In this document: positions 36,775-46,734 of the stretch, in pieces
How the letters are laid out: each line of letters begins with the position of its first letter
Position numbering within the stretch: position 1 is the first letter of the stretch
Assembly (NCBI GenBank): GCA_963750535.1
Contig: CAVVRF010000048.1
Span: 62,001 to 126,000, forward strand
Origin: JAKFWF01 sp963750535
GTDB lineage: Bacteria > Pseudomonadota > Alphaproteobacteria > Rhizobiales > Hyphomicrobiaceae
DNA: 64,000 nt
Direction of reading: 5' to 3'
Program-made: the position numbers and the translations under genes
Notes under the pieces: generated by a model
What the model saw: only the letters and a program-made list of their open reading frames with translations
Databases searched by the model: none
What the model was told of the DNA's origin: nothing

Positions 36775-38013
36775 CTCTATCCCCAGCCACGCCAGGATTG
36801 TCGTTGTCGGCGCCGGCGCGGTCGGCTGCTCGGTCGCCATGCATCTTGCCCGCGCCGGCGAGCGTGACGTCGTCGTGCTGGAAAAGAACGCGATCACCCA
36901 CGGCTCGACCTGGCACGCCGCCGGCCTGGTCGGCCAATACCGCTCGGCCGAGGATCTGACGCGGCTGATGCAGGCTTCGGTCAAGGTGCTGGACGAGATC
37001 CAGGCCGATACGCCCATCGACTGGCATTCGGTCGGCTCGCTGCGGATCGCATCGTCGGCGGCGCGGCTTGCCGAATACAAGGCGGCGGAGCCGATCGCCC
37101 GGCGCTACGGCGTCGGTTTCGAGGTGATCGACGCCGCCGAGGCACGCCGGCGCTTTCCGCATATGTCGACCGACGGCGTGACCGGTGCCGCGTTCGTCCG
37201 TGGCGATGGCTTCGTCGATCCGACCAGCCTGACCAACGCCTATGCCGCCCGTGCCCGCGCCGGCGGTATCCGTTTCATTGAAGGCGTGACGGTTACCGGG
37301 CTCACGGCGGCAGGGCGACCGCGTGACGGCGGTCGAGACCAGCCGCGGGGCCATTCGCTGCGAGACGGTGGTGCTGGCACCGGGGGTGTGGGCCCGGCCG
37401 GTCGGCCGCATGTTCGGGGTCGATCTCGCGGTGGCGTCGCTCGAGCATCAGTACGCGGTGACGGAGAAGAGCGCGGCAATCCAGCGCGATCTACCGGCGT
37501 TGCGCGATCCGGATCTCAATTTCTATCTGAAGCCCGAGGTCGGCGCCTTTGCCATCGGCGGCTGGGAGCCGGCGACCAGCCCGGCTTGCGCGGGCGACAT
37601 GCCGTCGTCGTTCGGGCGGGAGCTGCTGCCGAGCCAAATCGATCGGCTGGCGCCGATCCTGGAGGCGGCATGTCGCCGGATCCCCAGCGTCGGCGAGCTC
37701 GGCTTGCGCACCATCATCAACGGACCGATCCCGGTCACGCCCGACGGCGAGCCAATTCTCGGGCCGGCGCCCGGGTCATCGAACATCTGGCTTGCCGCCG
37801 GCTTCACGTCCGGCATCGCCGCTTCCGGCGGCGCCGGGCTGGTGCTCGCCGAATGGATCTTGCGGGGGCAGGCCGCCGTTCCCGGTGCCGAGCCTCGCGC
37901 CGGAACGATTCGGCTCGTCGGCGCTCGACCTGGCAGCGCTGAACCAAAAGGCAATTGGCGCCTATGCGGGCTACTATGCTTTGAGCGGCCCTCAGCAAAA
38001 GCCGCTGGCGTAG
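36767..38013 (+). CDS. FAD-dependent amine oxidase/dehydrogenase, sarcosine/dimethylglycine-type, two frameshifts as written
   Basis: DAO-family flavoenzyme of about 415 residues. The start is GTG at 36767, giving the FAD-binding VVVGAGAVGCSVAMHLARAG. The motif HGSTWHAAGLVGQYR matches the region of dimethylglycine and sarcosine dehydrogenases where His carries covalent FAD. The frame breaks near 37318 and near 37905, and the end at 38013 reads GAYAGYYALSGPQQKPLA. The C-terminal folate domain of the larger demethylases is absent. Flavin enzymes in AEP operons (the PbfD type) are reported to oxidise N-methyl AEP, so a similar role is likely here. It directly follows and overlaps the Rieske gene. 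Confidence 0.85.
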
Positions 38014-38105
38014 GAGGCGAGGGTCATCGTACCGTCATGGCTGAGCATTAGCCGGTGGCAGGCGTCGCGTATCCGAAGTGAGCTGCAAAACAAGGGGAGA
38101 TCTGC

Positions 38106-39134
38106 ATGTTGAAACGTCTATTGAAGGGCGGCATCGCGGCGGCGGCCATGCTCGCCGTGGGCGTCATGCCCGCGCTGGCGCAGAAGACCACGGTTACGGT
38201 CTACACCGCGCTCGAGAACGATCAGGTCGGGCCCTACAAGGCGGCGTTCGAGGCCGAGAACCCGAACATCGAGATCTCCTGGGTGCGCGACTCGACGGGC
38301 GTCATCACTGCCCGCTTCCTCGCCGAGAAGGACAATCCCAAGGCCGACGTGATCTGGGGCCTGGCTGCCACCAGCCTGCTGCTGTTCAAGAAGCAGGGCC
38401 TGCTCGAAGCCTACACCCCGGCCGGATTTGCCGCGCTGAAGCCGGCCTACAGGGACTCCCAGGGAGCTCCGGCGTGGACCGGCATGGACGCCTGGCTCGC
38501 GGTGGTCTGCTTCAATACCGCCGAGGGCACCAAGGGCAACAAGCCGAAGCCCGCCACCTGGGCCGACCTCACCAAGCCCGAATACAAGGGGCAGGTGGTG
38601 ATGCCGCACCCGGCGTCCTCCGGCACCGGCTATCTTGCGATCGCCGCCTGGCTGCAGATCATGGGCGAGGAGAAGGGCTGGGCGTTCATGGACAAGCTCC
38701 ATGAGAACATCGCCGTCTATACCCACTCCGGCTCGGCGCCGTGCGTGCAGGCCGCCAAGGGCGAGCGCCTGATCGGCATCGGCTTCGACATGCGCGGCGC
38801 TTCCGAGAAGACCAAGGGCGCGCCGATCGACCTCATCGTGCCGCCGGAGGGCATCGGCTGGGACATGGAAGCGACGGCGATCGTCAAGGGCACCAAGAAC
38901 CTCGACGCTGCCAAGAAGGTCGCCGACTTCGCGGCGTCGAAGAAGGCCAACGAGCTCTATGCCAAGTACTATGCGCTCGTCGCCAGCCCCGACGTGAAGG
39001 CCGCGCCGCCGAACTATCCGACCGATGGCGAGGCCAAGATGGCGAAGAACGACTTCGGCTGGATGGCTGAGAACCGCGAACGCATTCTCAAGGAATGGTC
39101 GAAGCGCTACGAGAGCAAGGCCGCTCCCAAGTAG
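38106..39134 (+). CDS. phnS: Substrate-binding protein of a 2-aminoethylphosphonate-type ABC transporter
   Basis: 342-residue periplasmic binding protein with a signal peptide (MLKRLLKGGIAAAAMLAVG, cut after ALA). The start is preceded by GGGGAG. It is of the iron/thiamine-type binding-protein class, with TVTVYTALENDQVGPYKAAF, ADVIWGLAATSLLLFK and TGMDAWLAVVCFNT, matching the family annotated as putative AEP-binding (PhnS-like). Its position ahead of the ATPase and permease supports AEP or a relative as ligand. No Pho-box-like promoter is visible in 38014-38105. Confidence 0.88.
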   Translation: MLKRLLKGGIAAAAMLAVGVMPALAQKTTVTVYTALENDQVGPYKAAFEAENPNIEISWVRDSTGVITARFLAEKDNPKADVIWGLAATSLLLFKKQGLLEAYTPAGFAALKPAYRDSQGAPAWTGMDAWLAVVCFNTAEGTKGNKPKPATWADLTKPEYKGQVVMPHPASSGTGYLAIAAWLQIMGEEKGWAFMDKLHENIAVYTHSGSAPCVQAAKGERLIGIGFDMRGASEKTKGAPIDLIVPPEGIGWDMEATAIVKGTKNLDAAKKVADFAASKKANELYAKYYALVASPDVKAAPPNYPTDGEAKMAKNDFGWMAENRERILKEWSKRYESKAAPK

Positions 39135-39261
39135 CCTGCGTACAACGACAAGGCTCTCGCGCATGGCGGGTTTGGCTGACGCCGGCTCGCCATGCGTCGC
39201 ATCCGGTCACGATCGTTCGGCGGACCGTTGAAGGCACGACCAACACAATCGGGCGCATCAC

Positions 39262-40398
39262 ATGCTGCAGACCCTGGAACGCGGAGTGTCGAGCGCCGGT
39301 GACGGTGGCCGCAAGACGCACCTGAAGATTCGCGACGTGACCAAGCGGTTCGGCGGCTTCACCGCCCTCCAGGCCGTCTCGCTCGATGTTCTGCAGGGCG
39401 AGCTGGTTTGCTTCCTGGGTCCGTCGGGCTGCGGCAAGACCACGCTGCTGCGGGCCATCGCCGGCCTCGACATCCAGAACGAGGGCACGATCGAGATCGG
39501 CGGACGTGACGTTTCGGGCCTGCCGCCGGCCGAGCGGGACTTCGGCATCGTGTTCCAGTCCTATGCGCTGTTTCCCAATCTCAAGATCGCCGACAACGTC
39601 GGCTACGGTCTCGTCAATCGCGGCTGGACGCGTGCCAAGCGCCAGCAGAGGGTGGCCGAGCTGCTGAAGACCGTCGGCCTCACCGACCAGGGCACGAAAT
39701 ATCCGGGGCAGCTTTCCGGCGGCCAGCAGCAGCGCGTGGCACTGGCGCGTGCGCTCGCCACCTCGCCATCATTGTTGCTGCTCGACGAGCCTCTGTCGGC
39801 TTTGGACGCGAGGGTGCGCGTGCGCCTGCGCGAGGAGATCAAGTCGCTGCAGCGGCGGCTCGGCATCACCACCATCATGGTCACCCATGACCAGGAGGAG
39901 GCGCTGGCGATGGCCGATCGCATCGTGGTGATGAACCACGGCGTGATCGAGCAGGTCGGCACGCCGGCCGAGATCTACCGCTTCCCGCGCACCGCCTTCG
40001 TCGCCGATTTCGTCGGCACCATGACCTTCCTCGATGGCGTGATGACGGCCGAGCGCAAGGTCCACGTCGCCGGCGCCGATCTGTTCTGCATGAACGAGGC
40101 CGGCGCCGCGACCGGGTCTGCGGTGCGCCTGGGCTTCCGGCCCGAGGAGGTGCAGGTCCGCGGCATCGAGGCGTCAACGCCGAACGCATTGCGCGTGCGG
40201 GTCGACCACGTCGAATATCTCGGTGCCTTCTGCCGGGCGACACTGATGCTGCCCGCTGCACCCGGGGTTCTTCTCGCGGCCGATTTCTCCGCCAACGCCA
40301 TGCGCGATCTCAAGATCGCCCAGGGCCAGGAGCTGAAGATCGCGCTGCCGCCCGAGGTGCTGCGCACGTTCCCCGCCAGCTCCGGAGCCGAAGCGTGA
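39262..40398 (+). CDS. phnT: ABC transporter ATP-binding subunit for 2-aminoethylphosphonate
   Basis: 378-residue ATPase. Walker A is GPSGCGKTTLL, the signature QLSGGQQQRVALARA, Walker B LLLDEPLSALDARVR and the H-loop MVTHDQEEALAM. The C-terminal domain (LGFRPEEVQVRG) is of the FbpC/PotA type. It belongs to the family annotated as putative AEP importer ATPase. Its last bases overlap the permease start (GTGA). The binding protein lies 128 bp upstream. Confidence 0.9.
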   Translation: MLQTLERGVSSAGDGGRKTHLKIRDVTKRFGGFTALQAVSLDVLQGELVCFLGPSGCGKTTLLRAIAGLDIQNEGTIEIGGRDVSGLPPAERDFGIVFQSYALFPNLKIADNVGYGLVNRGWTRAKRQQRVAELLKTVGLTDQGTKYPGQLSGGQQQRVALARALATSPSLLLLDEPLSALDARVRVRLREEIKSLQRRLGITTIMVTHDQEEALAMADRIVVMNHGVIEQVGTPAEIYRFPRTAFVADFVGTMTFLDGVMTAERKVHVAGADLFCMNEAGAATGSAVRLGFRPEEVQVRGIEASTPNALRVRVDHVEYLGAFCRATLMLPAAPGVLLAADFSANAMRDLKIAQGQELKIALPPEVLRTFPASSGAEA

Positions 40399-42094
40399 CC
40401 GTCGCCGCAATGCCGCCGGCCGCCGTGAAACGTACGCTGTCGCGTGACGACATCATTGTCGGTTGCGCCCTCGTCGCGATGGTCGCGTTCCTGCTGCTGG
40501 TCATCGCGGCCCCGCTCGGGCTGCTGCTGTCGAAAAGCTTCCAGAGCGGCAAGGGCGAGTTCGTCGGGCTCGCGAACTATGTCGCCTACTTCTCCACGCC
40601 GACGCTGGTCGCATCGCTGTGGAACAGCATCTGGGTCGCCCTGCTGACGACCGCGATCGTGATCCCGGTGAGCTTTCGGCTATGCCTATGCGCTCAACCG
40701 CACGATGATGCCGGCCAAGGGTCTGTTCTATGCCATGGCATTGTTGCCGCTGTTCGCGCCGTCGCTGCTGTCGGCGATCTCGTTCATCTACATCTTCGGC
40801 AACCAGGGCTTCCTGAAGAGCTGGCTCATGGGCGGCTCGATCTACGGTCCGATCGGGATCGTGATGGCGCAGATCTTCTACTGCCTGCCGCACGCGATGC
40901 TGATCATGATGACGGCGCTGTCGCTCGCCGACGGGCGGTTGTACGAGGCCGCCGACGCGCTCGGCACGTCGCCGTTCCGGGTGTTCCGGACCGTGACCAT
41001 CCCCGGCGTCAAGTACGGCCTCGTCAGCGCCGCTTTCGTCGTTTTCACGCTGGTGGTGACGGACTTCGGCATCGCCAAGGTGATCGGCGGGCAATTCAAC
41101 GTGCTGGCGACGGACGCCTACAAGCAGGTGGTCGGCCAGCAGAATTTCGAGATGGGTGCGGTGGTCGGCCTGGTGCTGCTGGCGCCGGCGGTGCTGGCAT
41201 TCATCGTCGACCGGCGTATCCAGAGCAAGCAGGTCGCGCTGCTGTCGGCGCGCGCCGTGCCGCTGCAACCCAAGCCGAACAGAATCAGCGATACGCTGGC
41301 ACTGCTCTATTGCCTGCTTGTCGGCGGACTGGTCGTCGCCACCCTCGGGGTGGCGGTCTGGGCGTCGTTCGTCACCTACTGGCCGTACAATCTCACGCTG
41401 AGCTTCAAGAACTACCAGTTCGGCGTTTTCGAGCCGGCCGGCTGGGCGCCGTATTTCAATTCGCTGGCAATGTCCGCCCTGGCCTCGATCTTCGGCACCG
41501 CGATCGTGTTCGTCGGTGCCTATCTGATCGAGAAGGGTCAGACGTTCCGCGGCCTGCGCACCTTCGCGCACCTGCTGGCGATGCTGCCGATGGCGGTGCC
41601 GGGCCTGGTGCTCGGCCTCGGCTACGTCTTCTTCGTCAACGCCAAGTGGAATCCGCTCAACGTGTTCTACGGCACACTGGTGCTGCTCGCCGTGAATTCG
41701 ATCGCGCACTTCTACACGACCGCGCACATCACCGCGCGTCACCGCATTGAAGCAGATCGACAACGAGTTCGAGTTGGTGTCGGCGTCGCTCAAGGTGCCG
41801 GTGTGGCGGACGTTCATGCGCGTGACACTGCCGATCTGCATGCCGGCGGTGCTTGATGTCGCGGTCTACATGTTCGTCAATGCGATGACGACGGTCTCGG
41901 CGGTGATCTTCCTCTACGGGGCCCACACCAAGCTCGCCGCCATCTCGATCGTCCACATGGACGAGGCCGGGACCACGGCGGCAGCGGCGGCGATGGCGAC
42001 GGTGATCGTCCTGACCGCAATCGCAGCAAAGCTGCTGCATCTGGCGATCGATCGGCTGGTGTTCAACCGGCTGCAGGCATGGCGCAAGCGGTAA
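40395..42094 (+). CDS. phnU: Fused double-permease of the AEP ABC transporter, two frameshifts as written
   Basis: About 565 residues with twelve membrane segments in two homologous halves, so one protein replaces the usual pair of permeases. EAA-like loops are present in both halves (YEAADALGTSPFRVFRTVTI and FELVSASLKVPVWRTFMRVT). The frame shifts near 40677 (one extra T; the downstream frame reads GYAYALNRTMMPAKGL) and near 41743. The start GTG overlaps the ATPase stop, and the stop at 42094 lies inside the pbfA start region. It matches the TIGR-type AEP permease family. Confidence 0.88.
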
Positions 42095-43491
42095 CCGCCG
42101 AGGTCGACATGAAAGCTTCGTCCAAGGACGTGTCGCAGTCCGAAAGCGACACCAATCTCACGAGCCGAAGGGCCGCCTGGCAAGCGAAGTCGCTCGATGC
42201 CGGCACGCGCAGTCTGCTTGCCGAGGACGAGCGGTTTTTCCTGCGCCAATCCGTCTCGACCCCGTGTCTCAACGGCATTGCCAAGGCGGAAGGTATCTGG
42301 ATCGAGGATACCGGCGGCCGCCGCTACATGGATTTCCACGGCAACAACGTCCATCACATCGGCTACGGCCATCCGCGGCTCAAGCGTGCCATCGCCGAGC
42401 AGATGGACGCGCTGCCGTTCGCGCCGCGCCGCTATGCCTGCGAGGCTTCGGTCGCACTGGCGCGAAAGCTTGCCGAGATCGCCCCTGGCGACCTGTCGAA
42501 GGTGCTGTTCACCACCGGCGGCTCCGATGCGGTCGAGGTGGCGGTCAAGCTCGCCCGCACCGCCACCGGCCGGCACAAGACGTTGTCGTTCTGGGATGCG
42601 TTCCACGGCGCCGGCACCGGCGCGTCGGCGCTGTCGGGCGAGTCGTTGTTCCGTTCGGGACCGGCGGCGCCGATGGTGGCGGGTGCAAGCCATACGCCGC
42701 CGTTCGCCTGCTATCGCTGCCCGTTCGGTTACCCCGTGGATGCCGACGGCCAGCCGCGGCTCGAGCTCTGCAAGACCCAGTGCGCACGCATGGTCGACTA
42801 CGTGCTCGGCCGCGAGGGCGATGTCGCGGCCGTGGTCGCCGAGCCGGCGCGCGCGGTTCCCTACACGCCGCCGCCCGGGTTCTGGCGGATGGTGCGCGAG
42901 GCCTGCGACCGGCACGGCGCGCTGCTGATCTTCGATGAGATCCCGACCGGCCTCGGCAAGACCGGCCGCATGTTCGCCTGTGATCACGACGGGGTGGTGC
43001 CGGACATGCTGGTGATGGGCAAGGCGCTCGGCGGTGGCATTCTGCCGATCGCGGCGGTGATCGCCCGGCCCGATCTGGACGTCGGCGGCGACTGGGCGTT
43101 CGGGCACTATACTCATGAGAAGAACCCGGTGTCGGCGCGGGCTGCGCTCACCACCATCGAGATCATCGAGGACGAAGGACTGGTCGAGAATGCGGCCAAG
43201 GTCGGCGCCTCGGCGATGCGCCGGCTCACGGAGATGAAGCAGCGCCATGCGGCGATCGGCGACGTGCGCGGCCGCGGTTTGCTGATCGGCATCGAGCTTG
43301 TCACCGATCGCGACAGCAAGGCGCCGGCCAACGATCTCGCCGAGGCCGTCATGTACCGGGCGCTCGATCGCGGATTGTCGTTCAAGACCACGATGGGCAA
43401 CGTGCTGACGCTGACGCCGCCGCTGACCGTTACCGAGGCGCAGATGCAGCAGGCCCTGGACATCATCGACGGCGCGCTCGCTGCCGGTTGA
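42079..43491 (+). CDS. pbfA: PbfA-like (R)-1-hydroxy-2-aminoethylphosphonate ammonia-lyase (class III aminotransferase fold)
   Basis: 470-residue PLP enzyme. The PLP lysine is in VMGKALGGGILPIAAVI, and LIFDEIPTGLGKTGRMFA is the usual Asp-bearing motif. Most relatives are aminotransferases, but in phosphonate operons carrying phnW this branch (PbfA) removes ammonia from hydroxy-AEP and yields phosphonoacetaldehyde. Its place at the end of a phnWAY run supports that. The ATG at 42079 overlaps the permease by 16 bp; the ATG at 42109 is an alternative. A general class III aminotransferase cannot be excluded without a close comparison. Confidence 0.82.
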   Translation: MAQAVTAEVDMKASSKDVSQSESDTNLTSRRAAWQAKSLDAGTRSLLAEDERFFLRQSVSTPCLNGIAKAEGIWIEDTGGRRYMDFHGNNVHHIGYGHPRLKRAIAEQMDALPFAPRRYACEASVALARKLAEIAPGDLSKVLFTTGGSDAVEVAVKLARTATGRHKTLSFWDAFHGAGTGASALSGESLFRSGPAAPMVAGASHTPPFACYRCPFGYPVDADGQPRLELCKTQCARMVDYVLGREGDVAAVVAEPARAVPYTPPPGFWRMVREACDRHGALLIFDEIPTGLGKTGRMFACDHDGVVPDMLVMGKALGGGILPIAAVIARPDLDVGGDWAFGHYTHEKNPVSARAALTTIEIIEDEGLVENAAKVGASAMRRLTEMKQRHAAIGDVRGRGLLIGIELVTDRDSKAPANDLAEAVMYRALDRGLSFKTTMGNVLTLTPPLTVTEAQMQQALDIIDGALAAG

Positions 43492-43523
43492 ATCACGAGC
43501 GACCGGTTGGCGGGCTGCGGACG

Positions 43524-46500
43524 TCAGTGCCCGGAGGACGCATAGATTTCGAGCGGCTCGATCGGCGCCGCGAATTCCTCGATCGATTCCGGCAGCTGCG
43601 TCAGCTCGCCATGCAGTGCCGCCAGGATGCGATCGAGCAGCTCGTCGCCCATCAGGAACGGCGGCACCAGAACGCCGCCGCGCGTCGCACGAATACGCTC
43701 CGCCGGTGCGCCCAGATCGTAGGCCATGACCGGTACTCCCGCCGACCAGTATTCGGACAGGGTATACGAATAGGTTTCCGGCCCGACGCTGAGGATCAGG
43801 CCGAGGTCGAGATCCGCCGCCGCCAGCAGCTCGGCCACTTCGGCTGGCCGGTATGGGCCGCTGATCGAGATTGCGGTCGGCGCGACGGCGAGCGCGCTGA
43901 GCCCGGCGTCGTCGATGGTGTGGCCGACGACTACGAAATCGATCGCGAGCCGGCGCCGCGCCGCGCTTTCCACCAGTGATTTCAGCTGGGCGAAACCCTT
44001 GAGGGCACTTATCGCCCCCAAAATCCCCACGCGCGGCCGGCCGCCGTGCCTCGGCCGGCGAAGCTCGAAACGGCGGGGACGCTCCAGCCCGCCGACGACG
44101 CCGATCGCAATTCCCTCGACCTGCCGCCCGATGCGGGCGGCACAGTCGGCGGACGGCGCCAATACATGTGCCGCGGAGGCGAGGATCGCCCTGGTATGAG
44201 CCCGCCAGCCGGCCACCGTGCCGAACCGCTCGCGGAACTGACCGATGGCCGCGTGCGCGCCGTTGCTGGCCACGCATGCCTCGCAGGCGGCAAGCGCCGG
44301 CTCGCCGCAGTAGCGGCCGGTGCCGTCGGTCAGCGTGGCACGCGGGCAGATCGCGGCAAAGTCGTGCAACGTCACCGCAATCGGCACCTCGAGCGCCGAG
44401 AGGGCGGGAAACAGCCGCGGGTCGTGATTGAGGAAGCCGTGAATGTGCACGGCCTGCACGCCGTGGGTCACGAGCGCGGCCAGCATGTCGACGAGGACGG
44501 TCGGCGGGAAGGTCATCTCCATCACCGGATCATGCGCCACCAGGCGATAGCCCGCCGCCTCCGACGGCTGCCGGCGCGGCGACAGTCGCAGCGCCCGTAG
44601 CGCCCTCGGCCCGTAGGCGGTCGTCGAGTAGGCCCATATGCGTCGAGACACCGCCGCCGAGGCCATGGTCGACGTGCAGCACGATGGTCCGCGGCTCGGC
44701 GGCGAGCCGGCGCAAGTCGACGCGTGCGCGCACCCTCCACAGCGGGTCGTCGGCGATGAAGTCGTCGACGGTGCGGCGGTAATCCGGATAGCGCTCGTCG
44801 AGCAGCCGGGCGTTGGCTGCCATTCGCTCTGGCGTGCTGCCGCCGAACGATGCGCCGCCGACATGGCCGACGAAGAGGTCGGCGGCGGCCACGTGTCGCC
44901 AGCCGCGGTCGGCCGCCCGCATGCACCAGTCGTTTTCCTCGCCGTAGCCGGCGCCCCAGATCGAGTCGAACGAGCCGATCTCGTCGAGCACCTCGCGGCG
45001 GACATACATGCAGAAGCCGACGGCGGTCGGGATGTCGACGGTCTGGCCCGGATTGGCCGAGGCAAACAGGTCGTCGAGCGCGTATACGGCGGCGGCGCCG
45101 ACGGGATTGGATTCGTGCGGGATCGGGTAGCTGAGGATCGTCGCGTTGTTGGAGAACGGCGTGGCGCTGGCGATATCCGGCGCGCTTCTCGCGGCGCGGG
45201 CAAGCCGCCCGAGCCAGCCTCGCGGTACGATCGTGTCCGAGTTGAGCAGCACCACATCGCGACCGGCGCAATCGGCGATCGCCGCGTTGCAAGTCGTGAC
45301 GAAACCCATATTGCTTGCGTGCTCGACGAGGCGAAAGCCGTGCCGGGGGCAGAACTCGCGCAGGAACGCCGATAGGGCAGGATCGGGCGGACAGTCGGCG
45401 ACCACCATGACATCGGCGGCCGACTGCGTCGTGGCGGCGGCCAGGCTCTCGAGGCAGGCCCGTGTCGCGGCGAGGCCGTCATAGACCGGTACGACCACCA
45501 CGACAGACCCGGCCTTTTCGCCGGCAGTGGCGCGCCCCGATGGCGCTCGCTCGAATTGATGCTGGCGCACCGCCTGCCGCGCCTCGGCGAGCGCCGGTGC
45601 AATCATCGCGTCGTTGAGCACACGCAGGTCGTTTGGTGACAGCTCGGGCACCGAACGGGCGAGTGCCGCCAGGAGCCGCAAGCCTCGCGTGCGGGTCGAG
45701 AATGCGGCATGGCGCGCCATTGGAAATAGCCGGGCATGCGGCACGAACCGCGGCGCGATCGCAAGCTCGGCGAGCAATCGATCGGGCGCACCCGGGACCT
45801 CGAAATCGAAATCGATCTCGCCAGGGTTGGTGCCTGCCTTCATGCGGGCAATCGACACCAGGCTCGTCTGCGATACCAGCGCCAGCTCGAGGTTCGGGCA
45901 CCGGTCGCCCAGGAGGCGCGCGCTGCCCTTGATCCGGCCCGCGGTCCGCTCGAGCTCGACTACATCCATCGCGAACTGGAACGATGCCAGGCGCGCCGGG
46001 ATCGGCCGTCCGTCGTGGGTCACCGCAATTGCGTGCCGCGCGCCGTCGAACAGCCGTGGCGGCATCGGGAAGACGAAGCCGTCGTGGCCGCCGCGCAGGC
46101 TGGCATCCTTCATTTCGCGGCGTGGCATGATCGTCGCGCGCATCGTCTGCATCTCGCCATCGATCAGCAGGCGCAGCGCCTGGGGGTCGATCGGCGTGTC
46201 GAGCGCCAACGCGGCGCACCAGCCGACGATCTGGCAGGTGTGGACGAGCTCGACGCAGCCGACGATGCTGGCGGGGCCGATCGGCACTGCCGCCCTGAGC
46301 AGGAGCGCCGCCGCAGTCGACGACGATCGACAGCTCGTCCGGGCCATGCGCAAAGAGCTCGATGGGCAGGGTAAGCGTCAGATGCGGCAGCGCGCGGGTC
46401 GCGTCGAACGCCAGCTCATGGCTGCTGAAAGACGATCTCGACTGCACCATCGCGCGCCGCACTTGCCGCATCTCGACGCCATCGGGAAATGCCAGTCGGA

Positions 46501-46546
46501 CGATCCGCGGCGCGACGAAAGCAGGGCGGACGGTCAGTGCTGTCAT
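43524..46546 (-). CDS. Large two-domain glycosyltransferase (GT2 then GT4-like), two frameshifts as written
   Basis: About 1005 residues. The first 300 are of unknown fold. A GT2 domain follows, with VVVVVPVYDGLAATRACLES, the LLNSDTIVPRGWLGRL metal region and the WGAGYGEENDW acid motif. A GT4-like C-terminal domain has VTLHDFAAICPRATLTDG, a Cys-rich loop, and the donor motif GPETYSYTLSEYWSAGVPVM. The frame breaks near 46318 and near 44580. It probably assembles a cell-surface glycan. It is divergent from a second glycosyltransferase sharing the C-terminal domain. The donor and acceptor are unknown. Confidence 0.85.
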
Positions 46547-46734
46547 GCCGTGATCGAGCTCATTGAATCCTGCGGCTGGCGGACTGTGTGCAAATGGCGC
46601 GGATTGGCAGCTTGGCAGCTCAATTTCGCCTCGCTCCCCGGCCCGCTTGGTGGCAATGTAACCCTCAACAGACCTGGCGCAATAGCTGCCGGCTGAACAT
46701 CGGTGTTCTCGGACGACGGCAGGTGCGGCAAGCA

